From Gammaproteobacteria bacterium (lineage in GTDB: Bacteria; Pseudomonadota; Gammaproteobacteria; SZUA-152), in assembly GCA_032250735.1 (NCBI GenBank), contig JAVVEP010000002.1, positions 110,003 to 174,002 of the forward strand: a DNA stretch of 64,000 bases. Direction: 5' to 3'. Positions 55,374 to 64,000 of the stretch are shown here, piece by piece; within the stretch, counting starts at the first letter, position 1, and each line of letters opens with the position of its first letter. The notes under the pieces were generated by a model that saw nothing but the letters and a program-made list of their open reading frames with translations, was not told the DNA's origin and made no database searches. The position numbers were made by a program, and so were the translations under genes.

Positions 55374-57311
55374 ATGGGAAAAATTATCGGGATTGACTTG
55401 GGAACGACAAATTCATGCGTTGCGGTGATGGAAAACGGTGAGGCCCGCGTGATCGAAAACGCCGAGGGTGATCGCACCACGCCATCTGTCGTCGCCTATA
55501 CCGATGACAATGACGTCATCGTGGGTGCCTCCGCCAAACGTCAGGCCGTGACCAATCCGAAAAATACCATCTATGCGGTAAAACGCCTGATCGGCCGCCG
55601 CTTTAAGGATGCTGAGGTGCAAAAAGACATCTCCCTCGTACCCTACAAGATCGTCGCCGCCGATAATGGCGATGCCTGGGTGGAAGCCAATGGCCGCAAG
55701 ATGGCGGCGCCCGAAGTCTCCGCGCGCATCCTGCAAAAGATGAAAAAGACCGCCGAGGACTATCTCGGTGAAGAAGTGACCGAGGCGGTGATCACCGTGC
55801 CGGCCTATTTCAACGATTCACAGCGTCAGGCCACCAAAGACGCCGGCAAGATCGCCGGTCTCGAGGTCAGACGCATCATCAATGAGCCGACCGCGGCCGC
55901 CCTGGCCTTTGGTATGGACAAGAAAGAGGGTGATCGCAAGATCGCCGTGTACGACCTGGGTGGCGGCACGTTTGACATCTCGGTGATCGAGATTGCAGAG
56001 ATCGATGGCGAGCACCAGGTGGAGGTGCTGTCCACCAATGGTGATACCTTCCTCGGCGGTGAAGATTTTGATCAGCGCCTGATCGATTACCTGGTGGATA
56101 CCTTCAAGAAAGACTCGGGCGTGGATCTGCGCAACGATCCCCTGGCCATCCAGCGCCTGAAAGAGGGTGCGGAAAAGGCCAAGATCGAGCTGTCTTCGAC
56201 GCAGCAGACGGACATCAACCTGCCCTACATTACCGCCGACGCCAGCGGTCCCAAGCATCTGAACATCAAGATGACCCGCGCCAAGCTGGAATCGCTGGTG
56301 GAAGATCTGATCGAGCGCACCATCGGCCCCTGCCGCGCCGCGCTGAGCGATGCCGGCCTGGGCGCGCAGGACATTGACGACGTCATCCTCGTCGGTGGCC
56401 AGACCCGTATGCCCAAGGTGCAGGCCGCCGTTGAGGCCTTCTTCGGCAAGGCGCCGCGTCGGGACGTGAACCCTGATGAGGCGGTGGCCGTGGGCGCCGC
56501 CATCCAGGGTGGTGTGCTGGGCGGCGACGTGAAAGACGTGCTGCTGCTGGACGTGACCCCGCTGAGCCTCGGTATAGAGACCATGGGCGGCGTGATGACC
56601 AAGCTGATCGAAAAGAACACCACGATTCCTACCAAGGCCCAGCAGGTGTTCTCGACCGCGGAAGACAACCAGACCGCGGTGACCGTGCACGTGTTGCAGG
56701 GCGAACGCGAGGTGGCCTCCGCCAACAAATCGCTGGGTCGGTTTGATCTGTCTGATATCCCGCCCGCCTCACGCGGCGTGCCGCAGATTGAGGTGGGTTT
56801 CGATATCGACGCCAACGGTATCCTCAATGTGTCGGCCAAGGACAAGGCGACCGGTAAGGAACAGTCCATCGTCATCAAGGCCTCCAGCGGTCTGTCGGAT
56901 GAGGAGATCACCCAGATGGTGAAAGACGCCGAGGCCCATGCGGCGGACGATGCCAAGTTCCACGAGCTGGTTGCGGCCCGAAACCAGGCCGACAATATGA
57001 TCCATGCGACTCGCAAGTCCCTGCAGGAGATGGGCGACGACAAGCTTGAAGCCGGCGAAAAAGAAAGCATTGAATCCGCCATCGCCGACCTTGATATCGC
57101 CATGAAGGGTGACGACAAGGATGACATCGAGGCCAAGACCAAGGCGCTGGTGGAGGCCTCGGGCAAGATGGCCGAACGCGCCTATGCGCAAAAGTCGGAA
57201 GCGGATTCCTCGGCAGAGGAGAAGAGTGCTGGGGGCGGCAAGGCCAATACCAGCAATGACGATGTCGTCGATGCGGAATTCGAAGAGGTCAAAGACGACA
57301 GCAGCAAGTAG
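55374..57311 (+). CDS. dnaK: Molecular chaperone DnaK (Hsp70)
   Basis: An ATP-driven chaperone that binds exposed hydrophobic peptides. The 645-residue protein is full length: ATPase domain starting [18 protein letters not shown], with [14 protein letters not shown] and [13 protein letters not shown], the linker [19 protein letters not shown], the substrate domain, and an acidic tail ending [15 protein letters not shown] lies upstream of the ATG. A hairpin and 160 bases separate it from dnaJ. Confidence 0.98.
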   Translation: MGKIIGIDLGTTNSCVAVMENGEARVIENAEGDRTTPSVVAYTDDNDVIVGASAKRQAVTNPKNTIYAVKRLIGRRFKDAEVQKDISLVPYKIVAADNGDAWVEANGRKMAAPEVSARILQKMKKTAEDYLGEEVTEAVITVPAYFNDSQRQATKDAGKIAGLEVRRIINEPTAAALAFGMDKKEGDRKIAVYDLGGGTFDISVIEIAEIDGEHQVEVLSTNGDTFLGGEDFDQRLIDYLVDTFKKDSGVDLRNDPLAIQRLKEGAEKAKIELSSTQQTDINLPYITADASGPKHLNIKMTRAKLESLVEDLIERTIGPCRAALSDAGLGAQDIDDVILVGGQTRMPKVQAAVEAFFGKAPRRDVNPDEAVAVGAAIQGGVLGGDVKDVLLLDVTPLSLGIETMGGVMTKLIEKNTTIPTKAQQVFSTAEDNQTAVTVHVLQGEREVASANKSLGRFDLSDIPPASRGVPQIEVGFDIDANGILNVSAKDKATGKEQSIVIKASSGLSDEEITQMVKDAEAHAADDAKFHELVAARNQADNMIHATRKSLQEMGDDKLEAGEKESIESAIADLDIAMKGDDKDDIEAKTKALVEASGKMAERAYAQKSEADSSAEEKSAGGGKANTSNDDVVDAEFEEVKDDSSK

Positions 57312-57355
57312 GTGTGACCCCGGGTGACACAGACACCGGGATGATCAGGCGGACG

Positions 57356-57399
57356 CAGAAAGACGCGGCAACAGGATATTTCCGGTTGTCGCGTTTCTG
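57356..57399 (+). promoter_or_regulatory. Long hairpin between dnaK and dnaJ
   Basis: CAGAAA-GA-CGCG-G-CAAC on the left pairs with GTTG-T-CGCG-TTTCTG on the right around a 12-base loop. There is no T-run, so it probably tunes dnaK/dnaJ ratio through stability or processing and is not a full terminator. Confidence 0.6.
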
Positions 57400-57471
57400 C
57401 CGTCTGCTGAGGCGATCTGCAGGGAGTTAATGTGGATTGTGCAATTAACGTATAAGTGACTGAATATAAAT

Positions 57472-58605
57472 ATGTCTAAGCGCGATTATTACGAAATTCT
57501 GGCGGTGAACAAGAACGCCAGCGATGCCGAACTGAAAAAGGCCTTCAAACGGCTGGCAATGAAGCACCACCCGGATCGCAACCCTGACGACAAGGGCGCG
57601 GAAGAGAAATTCAAGGAGGCCAAAGAGGCCTACGAGGTACTGAGTGACCCGCAAAAGCGTGCCGCCTATGACCAGTTTGGTCATGCCGGCGTGGAACAGG
57701 GAGGCGGTGGCAGGCATGCAGGCGGGAGCGCAAGTTTCAGCGACATCTTCGGCGATGTGTTTGGCGATATCTTCAGTGGCGGCGGTGGCCCCGGCGGCCA
57801 GCAGCGGGCGCGACGCGGCGCGGATCTGCGCTACAACCTGGACCTGAGCCTGGAAGAGGCGGTGCGCGGCACCACGGTGAAGATCCGGGTTCCCACCTCG
57901 GTCACCTGTGCGACCTGTGGCGGCAGTGGTGCGAAAAAGGGCTCAAAGCCCGAGCAGTGCACCACCTGTGGCGGTGTGGGGCAGGTGCGCATGCAGCAGG
58001 GCTTCTTCTCGTTGCAACAGGCCTGTCCGCACTGTGAGGGCACAGGCCAGGTTATCAAGGACCCCTGCACCACCTGCCATGGTCATGGCCGGACCCAGGA
58101 GCGCAAGACCCTGTCGGTGAAGGTGCCTGCCGGGGTGGACAATGGCGACCGGATTCGCCTCAGCGGCGAGGGCGAGGCGGGTGATCGCGGCGCGCCGAGT
58201 GGTGATCTGTATGTGCAGATCGGCGTCAAGGAGCATCCGCTGTTTGTGCGCGAGGAGAACAATCTCTATTGCGAGGTGCCGATCAGCTTTGTCACCGCCA
58301 CCCTCGGCGGCACGCTGGAGGTGCCCACCCTGGACGGCAAGGTGAAGCTCACCATCCCGCCCGAGACCCAGACCGGCAAACTGTTCAAGCTGCGCGGCAA
58401 GGGCGTGAAGTCGGTGCGCGGCGGCCCGGTCGGTGACCTGCTGTGCCGGGTTTCGGTGGAGACGCCCGTCAATCTGAACAGCAAGCAAAAGGAATTGCTG
58501 AAGCAGTTTGAGGCGGCGATGTCCGATAACGGTAAGAAGCACAGCCCGAAGGAAAGCTCCTGGATCGATGGCGTCAAAAATTTCATTGATGGCATCAAGT
58601 TATAG
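57472..58605 (+). CDS. dnaJ: Co-chaperone DnaJ
   Basis: Delivers substrates to DnaK and triggers its ATPase. The 377-residue protein has a J domain with the HPD motif ([14 protein letters not shown]), a Gly-rich linker ([30 protein letters not shown]), a zinc domain with four CxxCxGxG repeats ([32 protein letters not shown]) and the C-terminal substrate-binding beta domains. Confidence 0.98.
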   Translation: MSKRDYYEILAVNKNASDAELKKAFKRLAMKHHPDRNPDDKGAEEKFKEAKEAYEVLSDPQKRAAYDQFGHAGVEQGGGGRHAGGSASFSDIFGDVFGDIFSGGGGPGGQQRARRGADLRYNLDLSLEEAVRGTTVKIRVPTSVTCATCGGSGAKKGSKPEQCTTCGGVGQVRMQQGFFSLQQACPHCEGTGQVIKDPCTTCHGHGRTQERKTLSVKVPAGVDNGDRIRLSGEGEAGDRGAPSGDLYVQIGVKEHPLFVREENNLYCEVPISFVTATLGGTLEVPTLDGKVKLTIPPETQTGKLFKLRGKGVKSVRGGPVGDLLCRVSVETPVNLNSKQKELLKQFEAAMSDNGKKHSPKESSWIDGVKNFIDGIKL

Positions 58606-58698
58606 AAACTTTTTAAGGTAGATTGGTCGGCATGTTCTCTGCCACCCCGGCCGAGATTCGGGTGGCCGATGATGCTGGTGACACATTAAGGAGATCAG

Positions 58699-59256
58699 AT
58701 GAAGATTCGATTACTGCAATGCCTGTCGTGCCGCCCGCGCCTATTAACCACGCCAGATCCGGCCATGACGGCGGTGGGAGCAGGGCCACGACGACAGGGC
58801 CGGCTACAGGCGATATGGCTCAGCGCGATTCTGGTGCTGCTGAGCGCCACCGTTGTTGCCGCCGAAGAGGAGCAGCTGCGTTTCCCCGGCGATCCGCCCG
58901 AACACAAGGTCGTGTACCAGTTTAATCAGGCCGATGAGGCCTACCAGCAGGCGGTGCTGTTTTCGGTGGGTGCGATGCTCAGGAAATGGGGCGATAATAT
59001 TTCCATCGTGGTGGTGGGTATCGGCCCCGGGATCCACATTCTCGGCAAGACACCGGGGCGGCCGGTGAGCGAGGAGATCCGGCAGCGGGTCGCCAGCCTG
59101 AGCCAGTATGGTGTCGAATTTCATGCCTGCGGCAATACCATGAAGTCACTGCATTGGGAGGAAAAGGATATCCTGCCGTTTGCCAAGATCGTGGAGGTCG
59201 GCGCCTCGGATTTGATGGAATTACAGGAACAGGGTTACGCCTATCTGAGCTGGTAG
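58699..59256 (+). CDS. DsrE-like sulfur-relay family protein with signal/anchor segment
   Basis: A 185-residue protein. After a basic N-terminus it has one hydrophobic stretch (residues 38-54, AIWLSAILVLLSATVVA), then a DsrE/DsrF-like domain: HKVVYQFNQADEAYQQAVLFSVGAMLRKWGD, ISIVVVGIGPGIHIL, and VEFHACGNTMKS with the single conserved Cys. Membrane-directed DsrE-like proteins are often found in sulfur-metabolising bacteria, but the function is unknown. AAGGAGATCAG before ATG 58699 is strong; an inner ATG at 58765 would give a more ordinary signal peptide. An imperfect hairpin (GCCACCC/GGGTGGC) sits upstream. Confidence 0.78.
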   Translation: MKIRLLQCLSCRPRLLTTPDPAMTAVGAGPRRQGRLQAIWLSAILVLLSATVVAAEEEQLRFPGDPPEHKVVYQFNQADEAYQQAVLFSVGAMLRKWGDNISIVVVGIGPGIHILGKTPGRPVSEEIRQRVASLSQYGVEFHACGNTMKSLHWEEKDILPFAKIVEVGASDLMELQEQGYAYLSW

Positions 59257-59317
59257 GGCGGCTGATGTCAGGGCTGATCACCGGCCCGATAGTCCTTCAT
59301 CCCGCGCAATAGGCTAA

Positions 59318-60160
<843 letters not shown>

Positions 60161-60298
60161 TGGCGGTTGCCTAGGCCCTTACCGCCTCGGCTCTCATCCC
60201 TCGCTCCTAGACAGACGGGAACCCATTACAGTAAAATCACCGCACTGTATCGAACGCGCGAAGCAGACGAACGCGATGTGATGCGGGGCTAAATTTTG

Positions 60299-60332
60299 AG
60301 CGGGAGGCCGAGACATCGTCCCTCCCGCTTTG
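60299..60332 (+). promoter_or_regulatory. Hairpin in the dapB-carA gap
   Basis: AGCGGGAGG (60299-60307) pairs with CCTCCCGCT (60321-60329), followed by TTG and not a long T-run. It is in the 286-base gap before carA and may be a weak dapB terminator or a carA leader structure. The rest of the gap shows no gene. Confidence 0.5.
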
Positions 60333-60446
60333 TGCATCTGCAGGTTTTGCAGGCCCGTCTTTTGCGGCTCTGCGGTAGGTACTTAGCTCATCCAATACGA
60401 CATGCAACGAGACTCTTAAACGGGACTCCTGAACGAGGAAAACGGC

Positions 60447-61592
60447 TTGCGAAAACCGGCATTACTGGCTTTAGCGGATGGCACACTCTTTTGGGGTGAA
60501 TCGATTGGGGTAGATGGCCAGACAGTGGGTGAGGTGGTGTTCAACACCTCCATTACTGGCTATCAGGAGATCCTTACCGATCCCTCCTATTGTCAGCAGA
60601 TCGTCACCCTGACCTACCCGCACATCGGCAACGTCGGTACCAATCACGAAGACGCAGAATCCGCTGCGATCCACGTCAGTGGTCTGGTGGTGCGCAATGT
60701 GCCCTTGCTGGCCAGCAGCTGGCGCAGTGAATCCAGCCTCGAGGACTATCTGCAGGCGGGCCGGGTTGTCGCCATTGCCGACATCGATACCCGCGCACTG
60801 ACCCGTGTGTTGCGTGAAAAGGGCGCGCAGGCCGGGTGTATCGTCGCCGGTGACGCTATCGACCCGCAGGCCGCGATTGCTGCCGCCCAGGCCTTCCCCG
60901 GTCTAAAGGGCGTCGATCTGGCCCAGGTGGTCACCACCAAGAAGGCCTACGCCTGGACACAGGGCAGCTGGACACTGGAGGGCGGCCTGCCCGCGCCCAG
61001 CAGCGATCTGCCCTATCACGTGGTCGCCTATGACTACGGCGTAAAAAGCAACATCCTGCGCATGCTGGTGGACCGCGGTTGTCGCTTGACGGTGGTGCCG
61101 GCCCAGACGACGGCGGCCGAGGTGCTGGCCCTGAACCCCGATGGCCTGTTCCTCTCCAATGGCCCGGGTGACCCGGAACCCTGTGATTACGCCCTGGCGG
61201 CGATACCACCCCTGGTCGACAGCGGCCTGCCCACCTTTGGTATCTGTCTGGGACATCAGCTGTTAGCGCTGGCCAGTGGCGCGAAGACCCTGAAGATGAA
61301 GTTTGGCCATCATGGCGCCAATCACCCGGTGCAGAACCTGCAGGGGGGCGAGGTGATGATCACCAGTCAGAATCACGGCTTCGCGGTAGACGAGGCATCC
61401 CTGCCCGCGAACCTGAGGGCCACGCATCGCTCCCTGTTCGACGGCTCATTGCAGGGTGTGGAGCGCACCGACCAACCGGCGTTCAGTTTTCAGGGCCACC
61501 CCGAGGCAAGCCCGGGCCCGCACGATGTGGCACCCTTGTTTGATCGCTTTATTGAAGCGATCAAACAGTATCGAGGGGCGAGTAACGAGTAG
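60447..61592 (+). CDS. carA: Carbamoyl-phosphate synthase small subunit
   Basis: The glutaminase subunit that supplies ammonia to CarB for carbamoyl phosphate, used in pyrimidine and arginine synthesis. It starts with TTG at 60447 after GAGGAA, as the E. coli carA gene also uses UUG. The 381-residue protein has the N-terminal CPSase domain ([31 protein letters not shown]) and a class I glutaminase with Cys in [12 protein letters not shown] and the His/Glu of GHPEASPGP. Confidence 0.97.
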   Translation: MRKPALLALADGTLFWGESIGVDGQTVGEVVFNTSITGYQEILTDPSYCQQIVTLTYPHIGNVGTNHEDAESAAIHVSGLVVRNVPLLASSWRSESSLEDYLQAGRVVAIADIDTRALTRVLREKGAQAGCIVAGDAIDPQAAIAAAQAFPGLKGVDLAQVVTTKKAYAWTQGSWTLEGGLPAPSSDLPYHVVAYDYGVKSNILRMLVDRGCRLTVVPAQTTAAEVLALNPDGLFLSNGPGDPEPCDYALAAIPPLVDSGLPTFGICLGHQLLALASGAKTLKMKFGHHGANHPVQNLQGGEVMITSQNHGFAVDEASLPANLRATHRSLFDGSLQGVERTDQPAFSFQGHPEASPGPHDVAPLFDRFIEAIKQYRGASNE

Positions 61593-61649
61593 CGAGGGTT
61601 CGCGGTTTTTCCCACCCCTCGCAACCAGACACTAGAGACTGTTATTTAC

Positions 61650-64000
61650 ATGCCAAAACGTACCGACATAAAAAGCATCCTCATCCTTGGCGCCGGCCCG
61701 ATTGTCATCGGCCAGGCCTGCGAATTCGATTACTCCGGCGCCCAGGCCTGCAAGGCCCTGAAGGAAGAGGGTTTCCGCGTCATCCTGGTGAACTCCAATC
61801 CGGCCACCATCATGACCGACCCCGACATGGCCGATGCGACCTACATCGAACCCATCACCTGGAAGACCGTCGCCAACATCATCGAGCGCGAGCGTCCCGA
61901 CGCCTTGTTGCCGACCATGGGCGGACAGACGGCACTCAATTGCGCGCTGGATCTGGATCGCGAAGGCGTGCTGGAGAAATTCAAGGTCGAGATGATCGGC
62001 GCAAACCGCGACGCCATCGACAAGGCCGAAGACCGTGACCGTTTCAAAAAGGCGATGGAAAAGATCGGCCTGGATATGCCGCGTGCCGCGGTCGCCCATA
62101 GCCTGGAAGAGGCCTGGCAGGTGCAGGCGCAGGTGGGTTATCCCACGGTGATTCGTCCGTCGTTCACCATGGGCGGCAGCGGTGGCGGTATTGCCTACAA
62201 CAAGGAAGAGTTTGTCGAGATCTGTGAGCGTGGCCTGGATCTTTCGCCCACCAAGGAGTTGCTGGTGGAAGAATCCATTCTCGGCTGGAAGGAATACGAG
62301 ATGGAGGTGGTGCGTGACTGCAAGGACAATTGCATCATCATCTGTTCCATCGAAAATCTCGACCCCATGGGTATTCACACCGGTGATTCCATTACCGTCG
62401 CCCCGGCGCAGACACTCACCGACAAAGAGTATCAGATCATGCGCAACGCCTCGCTGGCGGTGCTGCGTGAGATTGGTGTGGATACTGGCGGCTCCAATGT
62501 GCAGTTCGCCATTGACCCCGAAAATGGCCGCATGATCATCATTGAGATGAACCCGCGGGTGTCGCGTTCCTCGGCCCTGGCCTCCAAGGCCACCGGGTTC
62601 CCCATTGCCAAGATTGCCGCCAAGCTCGCCGTCGGCTACACGCTGGATGAGTTGCAGAACGACATCACCGGTGGTGCGACACCGGCCTCTTTTGAGCCGA
62701 GCATCGACTACGTGGTCACCAAGGTGCCACGCTTCACGTTTGAAAAGTTTCCCAAGGCCGACTCCCGGCTCACCACCCAGATGAAATCGGTGGGTGAGGT
62801 GATGGCCATCGGTCGCACCTTTCAGGAGTCCCTGCAAAAGGCCTTGCGCGGTCTGGAGACGGGTGTCTCCGGCCTGGATCCGATTCTGGATTTTGCTGCC
62901 GAAGGTGCGATGGATAAACTGCGCCACGAACTGCGTACGCCGGGGGCGGATCGTCTGTGGTACGTGGGTGACGCCTTTCGCGCCGGTCTGCCGGTCGCTG
63001 AGGTGTTCGAACTGACCAAGATTGACCCATGGTTCCTGGTGCAGATTGAAGAGATCATCCAACTGGAAAAAGAGGTTGCGGAGCAGGGCCTGGCGTCGCT
63101 CGATAAGGCGCGCATGTTTGCGCTCAAGCGCAAGGGTTTTGCCGATCAACGACTGGCGGATTTGCTGGCCATGAATGTCAATAAGCTGCGTGCGCACCGT
63201 CATGCGCTGGGCGTCCGGCCTGTCTACAAACGGGTTGATACCTGTGCGGCGGAATTCTCCACCAATACCGCCTATATGTATTCCACCTATGAGCAGGAAT
63301 GTGAATCGAAGCCGACCAGCAGAGAAAAGATTATGGTGCTGGGAGGCGGGCCCAATCGCATCGGCCAGGGTATCGAATTCGATTACTGTTGTGTGCATGC
63401 CGCCTTTGCCCTGCGTGAAGACGGCTATGAAACCATCATGGTGAACTGTAATCCCGAAACCGTTTCGACAGATTACGACACCTCGGATCGTCTCTATTTT
63501 GAATCGCTGACGCTGGAAGATGTGCTGGAGCTGGTCGAACTGGAAAAGCCCATGGGCGTGATCGTGCAGTACGGTGGTCAAACACCGTTGAAACTAGCGC
63601 GCGAGCTGGAAGCCGCCGGTGCGCCGATTATTGGCACCTCGCCGGATGCGATTGATCTGGCGGAAGACCGCGAACGGTTCCAGAAGCTGATACAAAAACT
63701 TGGCCTCAAACAGCCGCCGAATCACACCGCGCGCAATCCGGAACAGGCGGTAGAGCTGGCGGCAGATATCGGTTACCCACTCGTGGTTAGACCATCGTAT
63801 GTGCTGGGTGGTCGTGCCATGGAGATTGTGTATAACGAAAGCGAGCTGAAGCGCTACATGCGCGAAGCGGTGAAAGTCTCCAATGATTCGCCGGTGCTGC
63901 TGGATCGGTTTCTTGATGACGCAATTGAGGTCGATGTGGATGCGGTGTGCGACGGCACACAGGTATTGGTGGGTGGCATCATGCAGCACATCGAACAGGC
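61650..64000 (+). CDS. carB: Carbamoyl-phosphate synthase large subunit (partial, 3' end off window)
   Basis: The ATP-grasp subunit that makes carbamoyl phosphate. The frame is open from ATG 61650 to the window edge, about 783 of some 1070 residues. It reads [30 protein letters not shown], has the first ATP-grasp half ([50 protein letters not shown]), the oligomerisation region and the start of the second half ([27 protein letters not shown]). It follows carA after 57 bases. No strong ribosome binding site is visible. Confidence 0.97.
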   Translation, partial: MPKRTDIKSILILGAGPIVIGQACEFDYSGAQACKALKEEGFRVILVNSNPATIMTDPDMADATYIEPITWKTVANIIERERPDALLPTMGGQTALNCALDLDREGVLEKFKVEMIGANRDAIDKAEDRDRFKKAMEKIGLDMPRAAVAHSLEEAWQVQAQVGYPTVIRPSFTMGGSGGGIAYNKEEFVEICERGLDLSPTKELLVEESILGWKEYEMEVVRDCKDNCIIICSIENLDPMGIHTGDSITVAPAQTLTDKEYQIMRNASLAVLREIGVDTGGSNVQFAIDPENGRMIIIEMNPRVSRSSALASKATGFPIAKIAAKLAVGYTLDELQNDITGGATPASFEPSIDYVVTKVPRFTFEKFPKADSRLTTQMKSVGEVMAIGRTFQESLQKALRGLETGVSGLDPILDFAAEGAMDKLRHELRTPGADRLWYVGDAFRAGLPVAEVFELTKIDPWFLVQIEEIIQLEKEVAEQGLASLDKARMFALKRKGFADQRLADLLAMNVNKLRAHRHALGVRPVYKRVDTCAAEFSTNTAYMYSTYEQECESKPTSREKIMVLGGGPNRIGQGIEFDYCCVHAAFALREDGYETIMVNCNPETVSTDYDTSDRLYFESLTLEDVLELVELEKPMGVIVQYGGQTPLKLARELEAAGAPIIGTSPDAIDLAEDRERFQKLIQKLGLKQPPNHTARNPEQAVELAADIGYPLVVRPSYVLGGRAMEIVYNESELKRYMREAVKVSNDSPVLLDRFLDDAIEVDVDAVCDGTQVLVGGIMQHIEQ

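Noticed and set aside
61632-63581. A 649-codon open frame antisense to carB
   Set aside because: It is a shadow caused by codon bias of carB, His/Gln-rich with no family motif. The similar 537-codon frame at 35272-36885 antisense to uvrB is rejected for the same reason.

Overview
The window is a stretch of gammaproteobacterial chromosome made mostly of housekeeping genes. The evidence is gene order: rne-rluC-yceF grouping, thrS-infC-rpmI-rplT-pheS-pheT-ihfA-merR, smpB/ratA/rnfH/bamE/fur/recN, nadK/hrcA/grpE/dnaK/dnaJ, and dapB-carA-carB. A tmRNA tag ending in NYALAA agrees. A sucrose-phosphate synthase plus sucrose phosphatase, a phosphoribulokinase-like protein and an HsbR/HsbA-like motility switch fit a salt-tolerant, possibly Chromatiales-like lineage, but I cannot name the organism. 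I see no phage, integrase, transposase, CRISPR array or defence island.

Layout. 1-3004: sucrose synthesis pair (minus strand) led by four tandem 14-bp units, each a five-codon mini-ORF. 3426-10932: lipid modification (Cfa, a geranylgeranyl-reductase-like flavoprotein, a PmtA-like methyltransferase), PolX, three small poorly known proteins and a low-molecular-weight tyrosine phosphatase. 11003-18900: RNase E, RluC, a HAD phosphatase, SppA, a divergent phosphoribulokinase and YceF. 19151-26693: a Sel1 protein, a frameshifted small gene, HrpA and Slt. 26907-33071: a dual-CDGSH protein with a membrane partner, YceI, then an STAS / REC-PP2C-HATPase pair behind a sigma-28-like promoter, and small or Sel1-SPOR proteins. 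33534-46375: tRNA-Asn, an aminotransferase, UvrB, tRNA-Val, a rhodanese, the thrS to merR translation operon, tRNA-Pro and tmRNA. 46455-58605: SmpB, an NSS transporter, RatA-RnfH, BamE, Fur, RecN, NadK and the heat-shock operon. 58699-64000: a DsrE-like protein, DapB, CarA and the first part of CarB, which runs off the window.

How parts work together. Sps makes sucrose-6-phosphate and Spp dephosphorylates it, with a 4-base stop/start overlap. thrS, infC, rpmI, rplT and pheST supply translation, with leader hairpins between them. tmRNA and SmpB rescue ribosomes. GrpE-DnaK-DnaJ form the Hsp70 machine. CarAB and DapB feed pyrimidine/arginine and lysine synthesis.

The most unusual signals are: the mini-ORF chain ahead of sps; a recurring habit of short (6-19 bp) tandem duplications just upstream of genes; a phosphoribulokinase with D42E and H45R changes at residues essential in the Rhodobacter enzyme; a FliA-type promoter before the HsbA/HsbR-like genes; and two possible leaderless mRNAs (rluC, smpB). 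Start codons were chosen by ribosome binding site and family length, so some differ from the longest open frame.
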